Assembly (NCBI GenBank): GCA_012800565.1
Contig: JAAZIZ010000349.1
Location: 1-8,934 of the forward strand
DNA: 8,934 nt
Reading direction: 5' to 3'
Source of the DNA: Lentisphaerota bacterium
GTDB lineage: Bacteria > Verrucomicrobiota > Lentisphaeria > Oligosphaerales > Oligosphaeraceae
In this document: positions 1 through 6,368 of the stretch, in pieces
Position numbering within the stretch: position 1 is the stretch's first letter
How the letters are laid out: each line of letters begins with the position of its first letter
Made by a program: the position numbers and the translations under genes
The notes under the pieces: generated by a model
The model's input: the letters and a program-made list of their open reading frames with translations, nothing else
The model's database searches: none
What the model was told of the DNA's origin: nothing

Positions 1-657
1 CTCAATGCCTTGAATGCCATAGAATTCTCAACCCTGCCCCTGGTACAGGCCGCAGCCTGCCTGCGCTCCCTCGGGCTGCTCCGCCTGCTGCGACGGGTAC
101 CGCTGCGGCAGCGCCGTCTGGCAGTGCAAACCATGCCGCTGCCCGGGAAGCGCCTGCTGCCATCCCTGCACCAGCGACCGGCCCAGGATTTTCCCCAGCA
201 CGACCCCGGCAATCCGTATTCGGTTTTTCTCCTGCAGACGCTGCGTCTCGACTGCGGTCTGCCGGCTCTGCCGGTCTCGCTGTCCGCATACCGCCTGCCC
301 GGGGGGCTGTACAGCAACTTTCGCCCTGCCACGGCATACAGCGCCAATGCCACTGCCGCAGCGCTCTGGGTCTTGCCTGCAGAACAGCGCGGGGAGACTG
401 CGCCGGCACTGCAAGCCCGGCAGCGTCCGGACGGTTCCTTCGCAGCTGCGGAGGAGGTGCCGCAGGGCGATTTGCTCTCCACTGCAACGGCCAGTTTTGC
501 CCTCCGGAGGTGCGCATTGCCATTGAAATACCGGCTTGCCGATTTCCTCCGGGGCTGTTTTCGCGATGATGCCTTGTTTGCCGCCACTCCCAGCAGTCCT
601 GTTGGCGATCTTGAATATACCACCTACGGTTTGCTGGCTATGGGAGGAATGCCATGA
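1..657 (+). CDS. Prenyltransferase beta-subunit-like alpha-toroid repeat protein (5' end uncertain/partial)
   Basis: The frame is open from base 1, so the gene may begin upstream; the only nearby in-frame start is a TTG at 10, giving 215 residues. Counting from that TTG, three degenerate alpha/alpha-toroid repeats are visible: LPGGLYSN (96-103) followed by SANATAAALWVL (111-122); RPDGSF (139-144) followed by GDLLSTATASFAL (153-165); and a C-terminal GDLEYTTYGLLAMG (199-212). This ending is typical of protein prenyltransferase beta-like folds. No DxDD acid motif, zinc-ligand set, signal peptide or membrane helix is evident, so enzymatic activity is doubtful; it could be a non-catalytic partner of the cyclase-like protein that follows. 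Its stop overlaps the next start in ATGA at 654-657, which implies translational coupling and a shared pathway. The first ~65 residues are Arg/Leu-rich and match nothing I recognise. The fold is fairly sure; the function is unknown. Confidence 0.7.
   Translation, partial: LNALNAIEFSTLPLVQAAACLRSLGLLRLLRRVPLRQRRLAVQTMPLPGKRLLPSLHQRPAQDFPQHDPGNPYSVFLLQTLRLDCGLPALPVSLSAYRLPGGLYSNFRPATAYSANATAAALWVLPAEQRGETAPALQARQRPDGSFAAAEEVPQGDLLSTATASFALRRCALPLKYRLADFLRGCFRDDALFAATPSSPVGDLEYTTYGLLAMGGMP
642..648 (+). promoter_or_regulatory. Ribosome binding site for the cyclase-like gene
   Basis: GGGAGGA lies 5 nt before the ATG at 654, inside the last codons of the upstream gene. It supports 654 as the start and shows that the second alpha-toroid gene is initiated independently, rather than being a frameshifted continuation of the first. 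Confidence 0.7.
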
Positions 658-2348
658 CTGCCAATAACTGCCGTGAATTTCTGCTGCAACAACGCAACAG
701 TGAAGGTTTTTTTACCAGCGGATTATCTGATTCGGCGGTATCCACGGCCACCGCCTGCCTGGCGCTGGAGCTCGCCGACGCGCAAAAATACTCCCAGGCA
801 ATCCGGCGTGCCCGGGAATGGCTGCTGAGCCATCGCGATCAGGATGCCCTGTATGGCGATTCGCCGGAATCACCCGCTAATCTGACCGCTACTTTCCTGG
901 CCTATACCGCCTTGGTACGGGACCCGGAAAGCGCCCGCCAGACCAATCAGACCAGGGAATGGCTGCTGCAGCAATTCCAGGACTTCAGCTTCCCGGCCGT
1001 CAAAAAAGCATTCCTGGAAAAATATGGCCGGGACCTGACTTTCTCGGTTCCGATCCTGGCTCTGGCGACTGCGGCGGGATTCTTCCCGGATGCCAAAGCC
1101 GCCTGGCGGGATATGCCATACTTCCCTTTCGAGGCAGTCTGCGTCCCCGAGGCGCTGTTCCGGCATTTACGCCTGCCGGTCGTAAGCTATGCGCTGCCGG
1201 CGCTGATCTGCGTGGGTCTGGCCCAGCAGGCACATGCTCGCCGCGGGCTGCTACGCCTGCTGCGCTCTATATGCAAGGGCAAGGCCCTGCGGGTGCTCAG
1301 CGCCAAACAGCCGGAGAGCGGCGGCTTTCTGGAAGCCGCGCCCCTGACCGCCTTTTGTGCCATCTGTCTCTGCTCAGCCGGGCTGCGCGAACATCCAGTC
1401 ACCCAAAAGTCATTGACCTTTTTGCTGGAGACCCAGCGGGACAACGGCGCCTGGCCGATTGACAGCGACTTGAACCAATGGGTCACCTCCCTGGCCTTGG
1501 CCAGCTTCGGCCAGACCTTGAGCGCAGAAGAAAAATTCTCCTATCGCAATCTCCTCAAAGAGCAGCAGTGCAAAGCAGTCCATCCGTTCACCCGCGCCGC
1601 GCCGGGCGGCTGGTGCTGGACGAACCGCACCGGCGGCGTCCCCGATGCAGATGATACCGCCGCAGCCTTGATTGCCCTGCACACGCTGGGCGAGCGCAGC
1701 AGCGACAGCGTGCGTCAAGGCCTCTGCTGGCTGCTGGACCTGCAGAACCGCGACGGCGGCCTGCCGACTTTCTGCCGCGGCTGGGGAAAATTCCCCTTTG
1801 ACCGCAGTTCCGCAGACCTCTCCGCCCACGCCTACAAAGCTTTATCGCTCTATGAACCCATGCTGCCAGCCCAACTGCAGCAGCGCATCGCTGCGGCCAA
1901 GCGCAAGATTCTCTCTTTTCTGGGGCAGAATCAGCAGCCGGACGGCTCGTTTCTGCCTCTGTGGTTCGGCGATCAGACGGCACCGGATGGCTTGGCCCCG
2001 GTCTATGGCACGGCCCTGGTTTTGGAGCATCTGGCCGATTCCGGGGCCCCTTTCCTGGCTGCAGCAGTGCGCTATCTGCTGCAGCATCAGCATGCCAGCG
2101 GCGGCTGGGGCAATCCGGCCGAAGACGGGCAGGATTATGTCTTTTTCACAGCCCGCTGCATCCGGGCCCTGCAGCCTTATCACGAGGCCAATGCCGCCAT
2201 TATCCGGGCTCAGGCATACCTGCAGCCGTTCCGGGAGCATCCCGAGTCCATTCCCCTTGAGCCAGTCGGGCTGTACTTCTCCCAGCTCTGGTACAGTGAA
2301 AAACTCTACCCTGCCATTTTCCTGGCCAGCGAGGAGGAACAAGAATGA
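654..2348 (+). CDS. Squalene-hopene-cyclase-like class II terpene cyclase family protein
   Basis: This 564-residue protein has the repeated QW-like motifs of the squalene/hopene cyclase superfamily: QQRNSEGFF (12-20), KQPESGGFLEAAP (218-230), QRDNGAWPID (261-270), LQNRDGGLPTF (363-373), QNQQPDGSF (425-433) and HQHASGGWG (478-486). It carries PDADDTAAALIAL at 330-342. DxDDTA is the general-acid motif with which class II cyclases protonate a polyprene (DVDDTA in hopene cyclase), so catalysis by protonation is plausible. The C-terminal GLYFSQLWYSEKLYPAIF (539-556) sits where hopene cyclase has its terminal aromatic-rich segment. It is shorter than typical hopene cyclases (~630 residues), and substrate-pocket residues cannot be judged by eye, so the substrate is unknown. 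No signal peptide; such enzymes are usually monotopic on the inner membrane face. Coupled by ATGA overlaps to both neighbours. A clearly different alternative is a non-catalytic toroid scaffold, but the intact DADD argues against that. Confidence 0.85.
   Translation: MTANNCREFLLQQRNSEGFFTSGLSDSAVSTATACLALELADAQKYSQAIRRAREWLLSHRDQDALYGDSPESPANLTATFLAYTALVRDPESARQTNQTREWLLQQFQDFSFPAVKKAFLEKYGRDLTFSVPILALATAAGFFPDAKAAWRDMPYFPFEAVCVPEALFRHLRLPVVSYALPALICVGLAQQAHARRGLLRLLRSICKGKALRVLSAKQPESGGFLEAAPLTAFCAICLCSAGLREHPVTQKSLTFLLETQRDNGAWPIDSDLNQWVTSLALASFGQTLSAEEKFSYRNLLKEQQCKAVHPFTRAAPGGWCWTNRTGGVPDADDTAAALIALHTLGERSSDSVRQGLCWLLDLQNRDGGLPTFCRGWGKFPFDRSSADLSAHAYKALSLYEPMLPAQLQQRIAAAKRKILSFLGQNQQPDGSFLPLWFGDQTAPDGLAPVYGTALVLEHLADSGAPFLAAAVRYLLQHQHASGGWGNPAEDGQDYVFFTARCIRALQPYHEANAAIIRAQAYLQPFREHPESIPLEPVGLYFSQLWYSEKLYPAIFLASEEEQE
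2331..2337 (+). promoter_or_regulatory. Ribosome binding site for the first propeller gene
   Basis: GAGGAGG lies 7 nt before the ATG at 2345, within the last codons of the cyclase-like gene. It is strong enough to fix the start at the ATGA overlap. Confidence 0.7.
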
Positions 2349-3766
2349 AGAAAGTGCTGCTGCTCAGCAAAACTGTCTTCGTGCTGCTGGCGCTGTTTTT
2401 TCTCCAGAGCTACCTGAACTACACCAGCAATAAGGAAATACTGCCGGCCACCGCCGCACGGGATAATTCTGAGCAACGCCAGGTCCAGGTCGTGCAGACT
2501 CAGATCGGCAGCGATTTTGCCCGCCTCCAGGATGAAGCCAGCCTGACCGCTTTCAGCGGCCTCTGGCCGGCTTTCCGCGGACCGCAGCGCGACAATATCG
2601 TGACCGACAGCGTACCCCTGCAGAAAACCTGGGGTGCAGATGGCCCCAAGGTGCTCTGGCGAACCGGGTTAGGCGAAGGATACGCGGGTGCAATCATCGT
2701 CAATGCACGGGCCTACGTGCTGGATTATCTGGAAGCGGAAAACGCCGATGCGCTGCGCTGCTTTGCACTGCTCAGCGGCGAGGAATTATGGCGCCGCTAC
2801 TACCATAATCCGATCCGCCGCAATCACGGCAAATCCCGCACTGTCCCCGCCTGCGCCAACAATGTCGTGGTCTCTTTCGGACCTGCCGCCCATGTGATGG
2901 CAGTCGAAGCCACCAGCGGTGAGCTGCTCTGGACCCGCGATCTGATCCGCGACTATGGTGCCGAGGTACCGCAGTGGTATGCCGGGCAGTGCCCGCTTAT
3001 CGACGGGGACCGGGTCATCCTGGGCATCGGCGGCACCGAGGTGCTGCTGACAGCGCTGGACTTGCGCTCCGGGGAAACCCTCTGGGAGCTGCCGAACCAG
3101 CACGCCATCAAGATGTCGCACTCATCCGTGCTGCTGGCCGAGTTCCATGGCGTGAAGCAGTACATCTACGCCGGCATCGGCGGCATCAGCGCCTGTGACG
3201 ACTCCGGGCAGCTGTTGTGGCAGAACCAGGACTGGAAGCCGCCGGTCTGGGCCCCCACACCGGTGCAGCTGGACCAGCAACGGCTGTTCCTGACTGCCGG
3301 ATACGGTGCCGGCTCAGCCATCCTGCATCTCAACTACCGGGAAGGCAAATTCAGTACCGTACTGGGCGAGTCCTGGAAGCCAAACCGCGGGCCGGCTTCC
3401 GAACAGCAGACTCCGCTGCTGCTGGACGGCACCCTGATCACCATCCAGCCCAAGGATGCCGGCGCCAGACGCTGCGAACTGGTCGCCAGCGCGATTTCGG
3501 CTCTGCCCGACATTGCCGCCGGCAGCGGCAGGGACCACCGTTTCGGCCTGGGCCCATACTTGTATGCTGACGGCGCACTGTGGATTATGGATGACGATGG
3601 AGTACTGCACGTGTACTCGTTTGCGGACTGGAGCTTTACTGAACTGGCCCGCTGCAAGGTACTGCCAGGAGTTGACTCCTGGGGACCGATCGCCTTGGCC
3701 AACGGCATCATGCTGCTGCGGGATTCAACCTCAATGGTTTGTCTGGACTTACGCAAGGAACCTTGA
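2345..3766 (+). CDS. Membrane-anchored PQQ-type beta-propeller protein (BamB/quinoprotein-like)
   Basis: A 473-residue protein. A single N-terminal helix (about 8-22) after MKK reads as an uncleaved anchor or signal, putting the rest outside the cytoplasm. A linker (23-70) is followed by a beta-propeller opening at WPAFRGPQRDN (74-84), the usual entry of PQQ-like propellers. Blade signatures are SGEELW (144-149), SGELLW (191-196), SGETLW (242-247) and SGQLLW (287-292). Further motifs include RNHGKSRTVPA (159-169), WYAGQCPLIDGDRV (211-224), DHRFGLGPYLYADG (397-410) and DSWGPIALANG (444-454). The set matches, as far as I can recall, an uncharacterised PVC propeller family rather than true alcohol dehydrogenases. 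PQQ binding is not shown: the fold is often a scaffold and I see no dehydrogenase active-site signature. It begins the extracytoplasmic redox part of the operon. Fold sure, role inferred. Confidence 0.85.
   Translation: MKKVLLLSKTVFVLLALFFLQSYLNYTSNKEILPATAARDNSEQRQVQVVQTQIGSDFARLQDEASLTAFSGLWPAFRGPQRDNIVTDSVPLQKTWGADGPKVLWRTGLGEGYAGAIIVNARAYVLDYLEAENADALRCFALLSGEELWRRYYHNPIRRNHGKSRTVPACANNVVVSFGPAAHVMAVEATSGELLWTRDLIRDYGAEVPQWYAGQCPLIDGDRVILGIGGTEVLLTALDLRSGETLWELPNQHAIKMSHSSVLLAEFHGVKQYIYAGIGGISACDDSGQLLWQNQDWKPPVWAPTPVQLDQQRLFLTAGYGAGSAILHLNYREGKFSTVLGESWKPNRGPASEQQTPLLLDGTLITIQPKDAGARRCELVASAISALPDIAAGSGRDHRFGLGPYLYADGALWIMDDDGVLHVYSFADWSFTELARCKVLPGVDSWGPIALANGIMLLRDSTSMVCLDLRKEP
3755..3760 (+). 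promoter_or_regulatory. Ribosome binding site for the NHL-like gene
   Basis: AAGGAA lies 8 nt before the ATG at 3769. It selects that start over the in-frame ATG at 3739, which lies inside the preceding gene, has no comparable site and would put a polar extension before the membrane anchor. Confidence 0.6.
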
Positions 3767-3768
3767 TT

Positions 3769-4416
3769 ATGCGCTTCAACCGTCACGAAAAACTGCTGCT
3801 GCTTTTCGGACTGCTGGCTTTGCTTGGACTGGCCATACTGCTGCTGCATCAGTTGCCCCGAACCGCCCCCCCGGCTGCACCGGCTGCACCGCAGCTCAGC
3901 GCCGCAGAACTGCCCCAGACCGATATGACCCTGGACGGACTGCGCTTCGAAATCGACCGGCAGCGCAAAGTCGTGCAGGCAGTCGCCGTAAACGATAACC
4001 GCATAGTCTGGGAATCACGCGGGCAAGACCGTTTCATCGTGCCGGGAGCGGCTTTCCCGCTCGACCTCTCCCCGGAAGGAGAACTCTGGGTAGCCAATGT
4101 CGGACGCAAACGCCTGGAGCGTCTCGACCCGCAGACCGGGCGCTTTATCTCCTTCTGGGAGCCCTCGCAACAGTTTGCCGGCTGCTGCAACCCGGTCCGC
4201 TTCGCGGCCTTGTCCGGCGGGCGCTTTGTCACCATGGAGAAAGGCAGCCGTCGGGCCTGCATCTACCTGCCTTCCGGCGAGTTGGAACGCGTGCTCAGCA
4301 ACTCTCTGTCTGCCTCGGAACACGATTATCACCTGTACCATACTGCTGATACAGTACATCTGTATGACCTGCACTCCAACCAACATTGGGAGGTGCCATA
4401 TTATGACTCGCCGTGA
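3769..4416 (+). CDS. Membrane-anchored short NHL-type beta-propeller protein with GCCNP motif
   Basis: A 215-residue protein: a basic N terminus (RFNRHEK), one membrane helix (about 9-27), then a Pro/Ala-rich linker (30-42) and an extracytoplasmic beta-rich domain. NHL-like strands are seen at LDLSPEGELWVANVGRKRLE (98-117), with the typical 'PDG-lWV-N' pattern, and at GGRFVTMEKG (150-159). Between them is AGCCNPVRFAAL (137-148), a vicinal-cysteine GCCNP motif that I recall as recurrent in NHL-repeat proteins of PVC bacteria; its role is unknown (redox, metal or structural). About three to four blades fit, fewer than a complete six-bladed NHL propeller, so this copy looks N-terminally shortened or must complete its ring with a partner. 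It starts 2 nt after the previous stop and overlaps the next gene by 14 nt. Role probably structural or electron-transfer support; not known. Confidence 0.7.
   Translation: MRFNRHEKLLLLFGLLALLGLAILLLHQLPRTAPPAAPAAPQLSAAELPQTDMTLDGLRFEIDRQRKVVQAVAVNDNRIVWESRGQDRFIVPGAAFPLDLSPEGELWVANVGRKRLERLDPQTGRFISFWEPSQQFAGCCNPVRFAALSGGRFVTMEKGSRRACIYLPSGELERVLSNSLSASEHDYHLYHTADTVHLYDLHSNQHWEVPYYDSP
4388..4395 (+). promoter_or_regulatory. Ribosome binding site for the small Tat cysteine protein
   Basis: GGGAGGTG lies 7 nt before the ATG at 4403, inside the coding end of the NHL-like gene. This near-consensus site is a main reason for calling the very short gene that follows as real. Confidence 0.7.
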
Positions 4417-4612
4417 ATTCCTCAAAACCCTGTCCCGCCTGACCGTCGCCGGCGGACTGGTCTGGTTGACAGCCCGGCTGGCTGGCAACAACAGCCGTGG
4501 GGCCTCCCGCCCGGCGGATGTCTGCAGTGGTGACGGCGTCTGCCGGCGGTGCCCGGCCGCCAACCGCTGCGGGCACCCGACCGCAATTTCTTTTCGGGAG
4601 GCCGGAAAATGA
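4403..4612 (+). CDS. Small Tat-exported four-cysteine protein (69 aa)
   Basis: The protein begins MTRREFLKTLSRL. TRREFLK is essentially the textbook twin-arginine motif (S/T-RR-x-F-L-K), followed by a hydrophobic stretch (about 13-28), so it should be exported folded by Tat. The remaining ~40 residues are polar and hold exactly four cysteines spaced C41-x5-C47-x2-C50-x5-C56, ending in CGHP. Four Cys could bind one Fe-S cluster or zinc, or form two disulfides; the symmetric spacing is not a standard ferredoxin motif. The start overlaps the NHL-like gene by 14 nt and the stop overlaps the polyferredoxin start in ATGA (4609-4612). Both adjacent products carry Tat-type leaders, so this may be an accessory subunit or maturation partner travelling with the ferredoxin. 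It is easy to miss because a longer open frame starting at 4097 contains it. Existence likely; function unknown. Confidence 0.75.
   Translation: MTRREFLKTLSRLTVAGGLVWLTARLAGNNSRGASRPADVCSGDGVCRRCPAANRCGHPTAISFREAGK
4596..4601 (+). promoter_or_regulatory. Ribosome binding site for the polyferredoxin gene
   Basis: GGGAGG lies 7 nt before the ATG at 4609. It favours this start over the in-frame upstream ATG at 4549, and the chosen start puts the twin-arginine motif at the very N terminus. Confidence 0.7.
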
Positions 4613-5151
4613 ACCGCCGCAATTTTCTCCGGAGCCTCTTCACCGTCCTGCTGGCCGCGCCGTTTGCGTTGCGGTTCCGCCGGAATAAATCCGTCCTGCC
4701 AGGTACCTTGTGGCAGATTGATCCGAGCAAGTGCATCCAATGCGGCAAATGTGCGACTGCCTGCATTCTGCGCCCCTCGGCGGTGAAATGCGTGCACCAG
4801 TACGCCGCCTGCGGATACTGCCTGTTCTGCAGCGGCTATTATCAGGACAACCGGCTCAAGTTCGACACCGCAGCCGAGAACCTGCGCTGCCCGGTCGATG
4901 CCATTGAGCGCACCTACATCGAAGACCCGTATTTTGAATACAAGATCAACGAAGACAAATGCATCGCCTGCGGCAAATGCGTGAAAGGCTGTGCTGCATT
5001 CGGCAATGGCTCGCTGTTCCTGCAGGTCCGGCACAATTTATGCCTGAACTGCAACCAATGCCATATCGCGGCAGTCTGTCCTGCGGGTGCCTTCGTCCGG
5101 GTACCGGCCAGCCGGCCCTATATCTTCAAATCTGCAGGAGAGGCCAAATGA
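4609..5151 (+). CDS. Tat-type extracytoplasmic polyferredoxin, up to four [4Fe-4S] clusters
   Basis: A 180-residue protein starting MNRRNFLRSLF, a twin-arginine leader (RRNFLR) with a hydrophobic stretch at 9-20; no clear cleavage site, so it may stay anchored. It has 17 cysteines in two bacterial-ferredoxin pairs. Pair one: C42-x2-C45-x2-C48-x3-C52 and C68-x2-C71-x2-C74 with C94-Pro. Pair two: C118-x2-C121-x2-C124-x3-C128 and C145-x2-C148-x2-C151-x5-C157-Pro. By the usual cross-over ligation this gives four [4Fe-4S] clusters, with C61 left over. The layout resembles NapG/DmsB-like electron-transfer subunits, and NapG typically partners a NapH-type membrane protein, exactly what follows here. 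The well-conserved KCVKGCAAFGNGS region (123-135) suggests a specific family. Likely role: wire between the membrane polyferredoxin and the extracytoplasmic propellers. Starts and ends in ATGA overlaps. No molybdoenzyme subunit is seen in the window. Confidence 0.88.
   Translation: MNRRNFLRSLFTVLLAAPFALRFRRNKSVLPGTLWQIDPSKCIQCGKCATACILRPSAVKCVHQYAACGYCLFCSGYYQDNRLKFDTAAENLRCPVDAIERTYIEDPYFEYKINEDKCIACGKCVKGCAAFGNGSLFLQVRHNLCLNCNQCHIAAVCPAGAFVRVPASRPYIFKSAGEAK
5136..5143 (+). promoter_or_regulatory. Ribosome binding site for the NapH-like gene
   Basis: AGGAGAGG lies 4 nt before the ATG at 5148. It fixes the start at the ATGA overlap; the open frame itself extends upstream to 4959 inside the polyferredoxin gene, where translation would give no plausible leader. 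Confidence 0.7.
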
Positions 5152-6368
5152 CACCCTTTTTGTTCGCCCAGGCTCGCTTCCCGGCACCGGAATTTGACAC
5201 CTACCGTATTCCGGAGCTGGTAATGGAGGAAGCGGTCTTCGACAGCAGTCTGCTGCGGGCCGGCGCGATAGTGCTGTTCATGCTCTGCAGCGGCATCTGT
5301 TTTTACCGCCTGCGTTCCCGCAAAGCGCTGCTGTTGCTGCACCTGCTGGGACTGGTCGTCTTCGGCTTTCTGTTCCATGCCTGCCCCTGCCCGGTGGGCA
5401 TAGTGCAGAATATCGCAGAGGGGGCAGCCACTGGCGCTCCCCTGCCCCTGGCTTTTCTGCTGCTCTTCACCCTGCCTTTGCTCTGCGCCCTGTTCTACGG
5501 CCGGCTCTTCTGCGCCGGTGCCTGTCCCCTGGGCGCATTGCAGGAGCTTATGCCCGGCAAAAAACTCCACCTGCCGCCTGCACTGGACCGGTTTCTCCGC
5601 CTGGGCGCAGTGCTGGTGCTGCTGCTCGTGCTGGTCTGTGCAGTAGCGGGGATCGGCTTTCCGCTCTGCCGTCTCGACCCCTATCTGCCAATTTTCCTGC
5701 GTTCTTTCAACCATCCTTATCTCTGGCTCACAGTAGTTTTTCTGCTGCTGGGGCTGCTGATTTCACGCCCGTTCTGCCGCTATCTCTGCCCGTATGGCGT
5801 ACTGTTGCGGCTGTTCTCCCTGCTGTCCTGGAAGAAGCCAATCATTACCACCCACGACTGTATCAACTGCCGCCTCTGCCTGCAGGGCTGCCCCAATAAT
5901 GCCATCATCGCCCCGGAAAACGATGACTCGCCGGCCCAGCGCAAACGAGGGCTGCGCCGCCTGGAGTTGCTGCTGGCCAGCATCCCGCTGGCCCTGGCCC
6001 TGGGCGGTTTCCTGGGCTACGCTGCAGCGCCCCTGCTCTATCCGCAGCATCGTGCCATCAGCCTGGAGCAGAAACTGCAGCGCGCGGAATCGGCGCTGAC
6101 TGTGGATGCGTATGAGAAATCACAGCGGCCTGCCGCCGAGCTGTCAGCTGCTGCCGACCGGGGCCGGAGAGTCATCCGCACCGGCCTGACTCTGGCCGGG
6201 TTGCTCTTTGCCGCCTGGGTCATGGCTGAACTGATTGTCCAGGCCAGGCGGAGGCCGGAGGAAAACATCCACCGCATCGACCATACATTATGTTTCTGCT
6301 GCGGGCGCTGCTATCAGACCTGCCCGCTGGAGAAGCCACGCTTGTCTCAACAAGACCGGAAAACATGA
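5148..6368 (+). CDS. NapH/NosR-like membrane polyferredoxin
   Basis: A 406-residue integral membrane protein with about seven helices (roughly 35-53, 60-78, 99-117, 150-172, 190-207, 272-292, 345-365). It shows the NapH/NosR/CcoG signatures: C79-P-C81-P (ACPCPVGIVQN), C122-x3-C126-P (FCAGACPLGALQEL), C210-x3-C214-P (FCRYLCPYGVLLRL), then a [4Fe-4S] motif C238-x2-C241-x2-C244-x3-C248-P and a second one at the C terminus, C382-x2-C385-x2-C388-x3-C392-P. Basic loops place the CxxxCP motifs at 122 and 210 and both ferredoxin motifs on the cytoplasmic side, while CPCP and a 50-residue helical loop (about 293-344) lie outside. In known systems NapH-type proteins exchange electrons between quinol or cytoplasmic donors and periplasmic Fe-S proteins; here it is the obvious transmembrane conduit. 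The extra two helices plus a terminal cluster go beyond the short NapH form. Family confident; exact partner inferred. Confidence 0.88.
   Translation: MTPFLFAQARFPAPEFDTYRIPELVMEEAVFDSSLLRAGAIVLFMLCSGICFYRLRSRKALLLLHLLGLVVFGFLFHACPCPVGIVQNIAEGAATGAPLPLAFLLLFTLPLLCALFYGRLFCAGACPLGALQELMPGKKLHLPPALDRFLRLGAVLVLLLVLVCAVAGIGFPLCRLDPYLPIFLRSFNHPYLWLTVVFLLLGLLISRPFCRYLCPYGVLLRLFSLLSWKKPIITTHDCINCRLCLQGCPNNAIIAPENDDSPAQRKRGLRRLELLLASIPLALALGGFLGYAAAPLLYPQHRAISLEQKLQRAESALTVDAYEKSQRPAAELSAAADRGRRVIRTGLTLAGLLFAAWVMAELIVQARRRPEENIHRIDHTLCFCCGRCYQTCPLEKPRLSQQDRKT

Noticed and set aside
1..2348. The first two genes as one cyclase split by a frameshift
   Set aside because: The first gene ends in a complete prenyltransferase-like terminal motif (EYTTYGLLAMG). 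The second has its own ribosome binding site and begins with a fresh repeat. Their summed length (~780 residues) exceeds a hopene cyclase. Split by mutation is therefore unlikely.
1672..2433. A 253-codon open frame on the plus strand overlapping the cyclase-like gene
   Set aside because: It is an out-of-frame shadow of the cyclase-like gene and the start of the propeller gene. Its translation is rich in Ser, Arg, Cys and Trp with no repeat logic, and the in-frame QW and DADDTA motifs belong to the other frame.
4097..4612. A 171-residue version of the small Tat protein starting at 4097
   Set aside because: The extra N-terminal part is an out-of-frame reading of the NHL-like gene. The ribosome binding site and Tat motif both point to the ATG at 4403.
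4015..5034. A 339-codon open frame on the minus strand
   Set aside because: It lies antisense to four genes with recognisable families and conserved cysteine motifs. Long antisense frames are expected in GC-rich, CTG/CAG-rich coding DNA. The translation is Arg/Ala/Gly-rich with no domain I recognise.
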